Part shown: one piece after another, positions 60,183 through 64,000 of the stretch | How positions within the stretch are numbered: the stretch's first letter is position 1 | How the letters are laid out: every line of letters starts with the position of its first letter | Source: Streptomyces sp. NBC_01571 | GTDB taxonomy: Bacteria; Actinomycetota; Actinomycetes; Streptomycetales; Streptomycetaceae | Direction of reading: 5' to 3' | DNA: 64,000 nt | NCBI RefSeq assembly: GCF_026339875.1 | Contig: NZ_JAPEPZ010000001.1 | Location: 1,178,001 to 1,242,000 of the forward strand | Program-made: the position numbers and the translations under genes | The notes under the pieces: generated by a model | The model's database searches: none | Seen by the model: only the letters and a program-made list of their open reading frames with translations | What the model was told of the DNA's origin: nothing

Positions 60183-61240
60183 ACGCTCCGAAGCACGGTC
60201 ACGAGGTCGAGCGCCAGGAGCTGTCCCACCTGCTGCCGCGCCCCGGCACACCAGGTCTCTCTCCCGCCCGGTCTCAACGTCTCGAGGAATATCTGATGCA
60301 GGAAGTCACCCAGACCGGCGCGCAGACGCAGCCGTCTCCCGCAGCCAAGCGCGGCATGCCGCGCTGGAGCCTGATCGCCGCCCCCGCCGCGGCACTGGCT
60401 GTCGCCGCGGCCGTCGCCGTCAGCGTCACCGGCTCCGGCACCGGACCCACTGACGACAGTGTGGCGATGTCATCGGTCATCACCGTGCAGCCCGCCTCGG
60501 CCCACGGCGCCACCGCTTTCCTCAGCCAGGTCGCGGACGCGGCCGGCAAGCAGAAGACCCCGACCGTCGGCGCCCACCAGTTCATCTACGTCAAGAGCAA
60601 GGTCGGCTTCACCCACCAGGTCAAGCAGCGCACCATCGGCGGCCCGGCCAAGCTCGACGCCGTCCACCAGCGCCAGGTGTGGCTGGCCGCCGACCCCTCC
60701 AAGAACGGCCTCATCCACGAGGGCGGCCAGAACACCACCATCCACAACAGCGGCCCCGGCATCGTCAACCCCCACGCAGCAGCGCAGCCCCCGAGGCCGG
60801 GCACCGTCCCCCAGATCGCCTCCCTGTCCACCAACCCCGACACCCTGCTGAAGCAGATCTACACCGCCACCCGCGGCCAGGCCCCCGGCAAGGACGCGGC
60901 CGCGTTCAACTGGGTCGGCGACACCGTGTCCGAGTCGATCGTCCCCGGAAACGTGGCCTCCGCGATCTGGCGGGCCGCCGCGAAGATCCCCGGCGTCGTC
61001 CTCGTCAAGGACGCCACCGACGCGGCCGGCCGCCACGGCGAAGCCATCGCCCACGTCTCCAACGGCGAACGCACCGAATACATCTTCGACCGCAACACCC
61101 ACCTGTTCCTCGGCGAGCGCAGCTACCTCGTCAAGGACACCCCGGAGGGCAAGGCAGGCATGCTCACCGGCACCAGCGCGATACTCTCCCGCGCCGTCGT
61201 GAACAAGATCGGCGACCTGCCCGCAGGCGCCCGCGCCTGA
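60179..61240 (+). CDS. CU044_5270-family membrane protein, likely ECF partner
   Basis: 353 residues from ATG 60179 (AGGAG upstream), overlapping the sigma gene by 4 bp. The cytoplasmic N-terminus (about 60 residues) contains QELSHLLPRPGTPGLSPARS and SQRLEEYLMQEV, then one membrane helix (about 61-83, LIAAPAAALAVAAAVAVSV). The outer domain is about 260 residues, with TFLSQVADAAGK-like AFLSQVADAAGKQKTPT, HQFIYVKSKVGF and HVSNGERTEYIFDRNTHLFL. This is the CU044_5270 family, regularly encoded after ECF sigma factors in actinobacteria. The topology suits an anti-sigma sensor although no ZAS zinc motif is seen. Confidence 0.87.
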   Translation: MNAPKHGHEVERQELSHLLPRPGTPGLSPARSQRLEEYLMQEVTQTGAQTQPSPAAKRGMPRWSLIAAPAAALAVAAAVAVSVTGSGTGPTDDSVAMSSVITVQPASAHGATAFLSQVADAAGKQKTPTVGAHQFIYVKSKVGFTHQVKQRTIGGPAKLDAVHQRQVWLAADPSKNGLIHEGGQNTTIHNSGPGIVNPHAAAQPPRPGTVPQIASLSTNPDTLLKQIYTATRGQAPGKDAAAFNWVGDTVSESIVPGNVASAIWRAAAKIPGVVLVKDATDAAGRHGEAIAHVSNGERTEYIFDRNTHLFLGERSYLVKDTPEGKAGMLTGTSAILSRAVVNKIGDLPAGARA

Positions 61241-61260
61241 CCCCACGCACCATCCCAACC

Positions 61261-61293
61261 GCCCGGCCGCTGACCACCACTCAGCAGCCGGGC
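61261..61293. terminator. Terminator hairpin after the ECF operon
   Basis: GCCCGGCCGCTGA and TCAGCAGCCGGGC form a 13-bp stem with one mismatch and a 7-nt loop, 20 bp after the stop at 61240, in a convergent intergenic region. Confidence 0.75.
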
Positions 61294-61496
61294 GGCCCTC
61301 ATCCCCCAACCGGCGCCAACACGGCCGGGCTTGAGGAGAGGCACCGTCGTCCGACGGGCGGCAAGGGCTCGTCGGTGGCGAAGGGCCACAGCCACGCAGG
61401 TGAGGTGGTGGCACCGGTGTGCCTGAACAGGGCCGGTCCGGCGAGGCGACACGAGTTCTCCGCCCGGTTCGGTTCAATCGTCGGCCCGTTCCCGGC

Positions 61497-62366
61497 TCAG
61501 CCGTGCGGGGACTCGGGCACGGTGATCACCGGGCATTCCGCCCGGTGCAGCAGGCCATGCACCACCGACCCCAGTCTCATTCCGGAGTACCCCCCGCGCC
61601 CGTGCCTGCCGACGACGACCAGACGGGCGCCGACCGAAGCGAGAGCCAGTTCCTCCACCGGGTGGCCGCGAAGCACTTCACGGGTGATCTTCACATCGGG
61701 GTATTGCTCCGCCCATCCCGCCACTGTCTCGGACAGGATGCGTCGCCGCTCTCCAAGCCCCACCGCCTCGTCACCGAAGGGCACAACGGGCCGCCGCCAC
61801 ACCCACACCGCCCGCAGCTCAGCGCCATGCAGCGCGGCCTCTTCCACAGCGAACTCGACGGCGGCTCCGGAAGGTTCGCTGCCGTCGACTCCTACCACGA
61901 GATAAGGATGCCGCTCGCCCGCATGCTCCGGCCCCCTGACCACGACTACCGGGCAGTCCGCCTTGGCGCTGACCGGAACCGCCACCGAGTCCCCGCTGAA
62001 GAGCTCCTCCGGCCGGCTGAGCCGACGAGACCCGACGACGATGATCCGGGCCTGCGCCGCCATCTGGCAGAGCACCGCGTATGGCATGCCGTCGAGCAGT
62101 TCCGTCGCCAGAGGTACGTCCGCGTGCAGCGCCTCAACTGCGGCGGCCGCCTCGGCGAGCGCGTTTTCCCCCTGGGCCCGGAGCATCGTGCGACGCCAGG
62201 GTGTGTCGATGTGCTGTCCTCCGGGCAGGGGCGGCACCGCCACCACCAGTCGCAGGGGCAGCCGCCTACGGACAGCCTCGTCGACCGCCCAGGCGAGCAC
62301 CGGATCGGGCCGCTCGCGCGGGTCGATCCCGACGATCACCTCATTGCGTACAGCGGTGTTCTTCAT
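61497..62366 (-). CDS. Tandem universal stress protein
   Basis: 289 residues with two UspA domains. Domain 1 (about 8-145): VIVGIDPRERPDPVLAWAVD and RIIVVGSRRLSRPEELFSGD, then PVSAKADCPVVVV. Domain 2 (about 155-285): LVVGVDGSEPSGAAVEFAVE, ARLVVVGRHGRGGYSGMRLG, SVVHGLLHRAECPVITV. Domain 2 keeps the ATP-binding G-x2-G-x9-G-S pattern; domain 1 is degenerate. Cytoplasmic, ATP-binding, induced in stationary or hypoxic stress in relatives. The neighbouring nitroreductase gene (Acg type) and this one form a pair often seen in DevR/DosR-like regulons. Confidence 0.93.
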   Translation of the reverse strand: MKNTAVRNEVIVGIDPRERPDPVLAWAVDEAVRRRLPLRLVVAVPPLPGGQHIDTPWRRTMLRAQGENALAEAAAAVEALHADVPLATELLDGMPYAVLCQMAAQARIIVVGSRRLSRPEELFSGDSVAVPVSAKADCPVVVVRGPEHAGERHPYLVVGVDGSEPSGAAVEFAVEEAALHGAELRAVWVWRRPVVPFGDEAVGLGERRRILSETVAGWAEQYPDVKITREVLRGHPVEELALASVGARLVVVGRHGRGGYSGMRLGSVVHGLLHRAECPVITVPESPHG

Positions 62367-63115
62367 CGCTCCTCCTGCCGCCTCATGCCGTCATGGGGAA
62401 TAAAACGCGACAAATGACCCCAGTATCGCCAAAGAACTCCTCAGCCATGGCCCTTTCGGTAATGCGTGGACCGAGCGCACATTCACGCTCCGGCCACACG
62501 AGAGCATGGGCCGGCAAACCTGTGTCCCCGATGCCGAAGGTCTTGCATGTGACCTGTCCCGTTCCATCCTTTGCCTGAACAGGCTCGCCCGCCGCCGCAC
62601 GCGGGCGACCTCCCCGGCCCCCGAAACGCGGGATGGGAGTCCAAAGACGGACGACTCGTCGATGCCTTCCGCGGTCGTGGTGGGGTGCCGACACCGCCCA
62701 GTACCCGTCCGAAGCCCTGCCGGTTCTGTTCCCCACCACGGTCCACGAAGACCGGGCAAGGCGCCCGGGCGGCCACCGCAACGCTGACCGACCGCAGCAG
62801 CGACCCGCCGGTGGTGCGGTGGTGGGGACCCTGGGTCACTGAGGCTTCACGGGCATGCTGCTGCGCTCGGTCAACCAAGGTGTGCTGCACCACGCCCGCA
62901 GTTCCGTCGATTCCGGCGTGCGGAGTCCGGGGCGTGAGCGGAGGACATGGGAAGTCCACTCGGCCCCGCTTCGGACCCAGTCGGCCCATGTCATGGGGTG
63001 AGGTCGGCGCACAGGCTGGAGAAGGCGTTCCGAGCGAGAACCTCGGCCCGAAGTCCGAGTGAAGACGGGCTCCCATGGCCGAGGTCGGCACACCCAGCAG
63101 CGAAGGGAAGCCACC
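62367..63115. other. Divergent promoter region of the usp and nitroreductase genes
   Basis: 749 bp with no convincing gene. The palindrome-like GGGACC-CTG-GGTCAC at 62825-62839 is a weak match to DevR-type boxes. AT-rich DNA at 62395-62420 (GGGGAATAAAACGCGACAAA) may hold the usp promoter. The rest is unassigned. Confidence 0.4.
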
Positions 63116-64000
63116 GTGACCACACAGCCTCTGGACAGGGACACCGTATCCGCACTCGTTGCGGCGGCCGCGGCTGCGCCCTCGCTGCACAACGCACAGC
63201 CATGGCGGTTCCGCTTCGTGCGCGCGGACGCCGACCTGCGCCTCTACTCCGACCTGGAGCGATCCCTGCCGCGCACCGACCCGGACGGGCGCGGCCTGCA
63301 TCTCGGCTGCGGCGCCGCGCTCTTCAATCTGCGTGTGGCCGCCGCGGCGGCGGGGCTGGGGCCGGTCCTCCGCCTGCTGCCCGACCCGGGCCATACAGAC
63401 TTGCTCGCCGAAGTGGACCTGCGCGGCTCCGCACCACCCGACGAGACGCTCATCCCACTGCACCCGGCAATTTCCCGCCGTCATTCCAGCCGTCTGCCTT
63501 TCCGTGACGAGGAAATCCCCACCGCCCTGATGGAGCGACTGTGCGAAGCGGCCCACGTCGAAGGCGCTCAGCTGCTGTTCCCCGGCGCCTGGCATGTGAG
63601 GTCCATCTTGGAACTGGTGCAGGATGCCGAGGGCCGGGAGGCTCTGGACCCAGGCGTCCGCGGTGAGACGGCCCAGTGGGCGCGAACGGAACCGCCACCC
63701 CCCGGAGGAGCACCCCAAGGCGTCCCTGTCGAGGCTTTCGGCCCCGTCCCACGCGTCACCACGGTGCCGGTACGCGACTTCGCGGCCGGCCGACCGATGC
63801 CGGGCCGCGCCTGGGTGTCATTCGAGGAGAACCCGCACATCGCTCTGCTGGGCACGGCCTGCGACAGACCCACGGACTGGCTGCGCGCGGGCCAGGCACT
63901 GGAGCGGGTTCTGCTCCAGGCCACGGCTGACGGGTTGGTCGCCTCGGTCACCTCCCAGCCTCTGGAATGGCCGGAACTCAGGTGGGCGGCTCGTGACCCT
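63116..64000 (+). CDS. Acg-type nitroreductase family protein, 3' end beyond window
   Basis: GTG 63116, with GAAGGGAAG upstream. 295 residues are visible. Family signs: VAAAAAAPSLHNAQPWRFRF at the start, DLERSLPRTDPDGRGLHLGC, GAALFNLRVAAAAAGL, RRHSSRLPFRDEEIP and, toward the edge, DFAAGRP and FEENPHIALLGTACDRPTDW. These fit the Acg/nitroreductase-like fold (dormancy-linked in Mycobacterium, where it sequesters FMN). The typical ending is outside the window. Divergent from the tandem universal stress protein gene. Confidence 0.9.
   Translation, partial: MTTQPLDRDTVSALVAAAAAAPSLHNAQPWRFRFVRADADLRLYSDLERSLPRTDPDGRGLHLGCGAALFNLRVAAAAAGLGPVLRLLPDPGHTDLLAEVDLRGSAPPDETLIPLHPAISRRHSSRLPFRDEEIPTALMERLCEAAHVEGAQLLFPGAWHVRSILELVQDAEGREALDPGVRGETAQWARTEPPPPGGAPQGVPVEAFGPVPRVTTVPVRDFAAGRPMPGRAWVSFEENPHIALLGTACDRPTDWLRAGQALERVLLQATADGLVASVTSQPLEWPELRWAARDP

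Noticed and set aside
62825..62839. DevR/DosR box GGGACC-CTG-GGTCAC
   Set aside because: Only a partial match and almost 280 bp from the nitroreductase start; kept as a remark, not annotated as a site.
1..64000. CRISPR arrays, rRNA and tRNA genes
   Set aside because: No regularly spaced repeat arrays, no rRNA-like stretches and no cloverleaf with TTCRANNC-type arm noticed by eye. A tRNA scan would be decisive.

Overview
The window looks like Streptomyces chromosome, probably an accessory or arm region. GC is high, there are no rRNA, tRNA or core housekeeping operons, and many genes encode secreted multi-domain enzymes, small one-component regulators and XRE/DUF2690 proteins typical of the genus. 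Starts were chosen by Shine-Dalgarno spacing, so several are GTG, one is TTG and one appears to be CTG. Many decayed genes lie between intact ones: an MDR-type dehydrogenase, a LysR regulator, a TetR regulator, three transposase remnants, an internally deleted isoleucyl-tRNA synthetase, an AMP-ligase head joined to a valyl-tRNA synthetase tail, and a headless acetyltransferase.

Layout. 1-16.6 kb: a CapA-like lipoprotein head-to-head with a membrane-anchored metallohydrolase-like protein, two GNAT acetyltransferases, a MerR regulator with a 19-bp-spacer promoter, a secreted lamin-tail protein, a large SpoIIE-type phosphatase/ATPase, an SRAP protease, an orphan histidine kinase, and an amidohydrolase/FAD-monooxygenase pair. 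16.8-22.4 kb: a divergent cytochrome P450, a 169-bp MITE, a small secreted protein, and two XRE/TM/DUF2690 proteins around a secreted peptidoglycan-binding protein. 22.4-27.5 kb: a secreted GH78-type rhamnosidase with an inserted lectin-like domain, and a PIG-L deacetylase. 27.5-36 kb: a graveyard of mobile-element and aminoacyl-tRNA-synthetase fragments interleaved with small enzymes (an alpha/beta hydrolase with a likely leader peptide, a methyltransferase, a mycothiol-dependent-type isomerase) and a TetR/aldo-keto-reductase divergon. 36-40 kb: a FUSC-type membrane protein and an ABC exporter.

40-59 kb is a block of secreted carbohydrate-active proteins on the minus strand. It holds a GH71/GH99-like protein and two GH87-type alpha-1,3-glucanases, all ending in discoidin modules. 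A MerR-controlled double alpha/beta hydrolase and an anti-sigma-type ATPase interrupt the block. It then continues with a two-gene operon: a PQQ-type sugar dehydrogenase fused to PKD, CBM6 and ricin lectin, and a ThuA/DUF1080 (3-keto-disaccharide hydrolase) protein carrying a nearly identical ricin lectin. Together these suggest extracellular attack on alpha-glucan, such as fungal wall material, plus a possible secreted oxidise-then-cleave route for sugars. 59-64 kb carries an ECF sigma factor translationally coupled to a CU044_5270-type membrane protein, a tandem universal stress protein and the start of an Acg-type nitroreductase.

The most interesting candidates are the PQQ dehydrogenase/ThuA-DUF1080 operon with its 379-bp near-identical lectin repeat, the alpha-1,3-glucan locus, the ileS/AMP-ligase/valS remnant island, the MITE, and the MerR divergon with its textbook promoter. 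All functional assignments come from reading motifs by eye; no database search was run.
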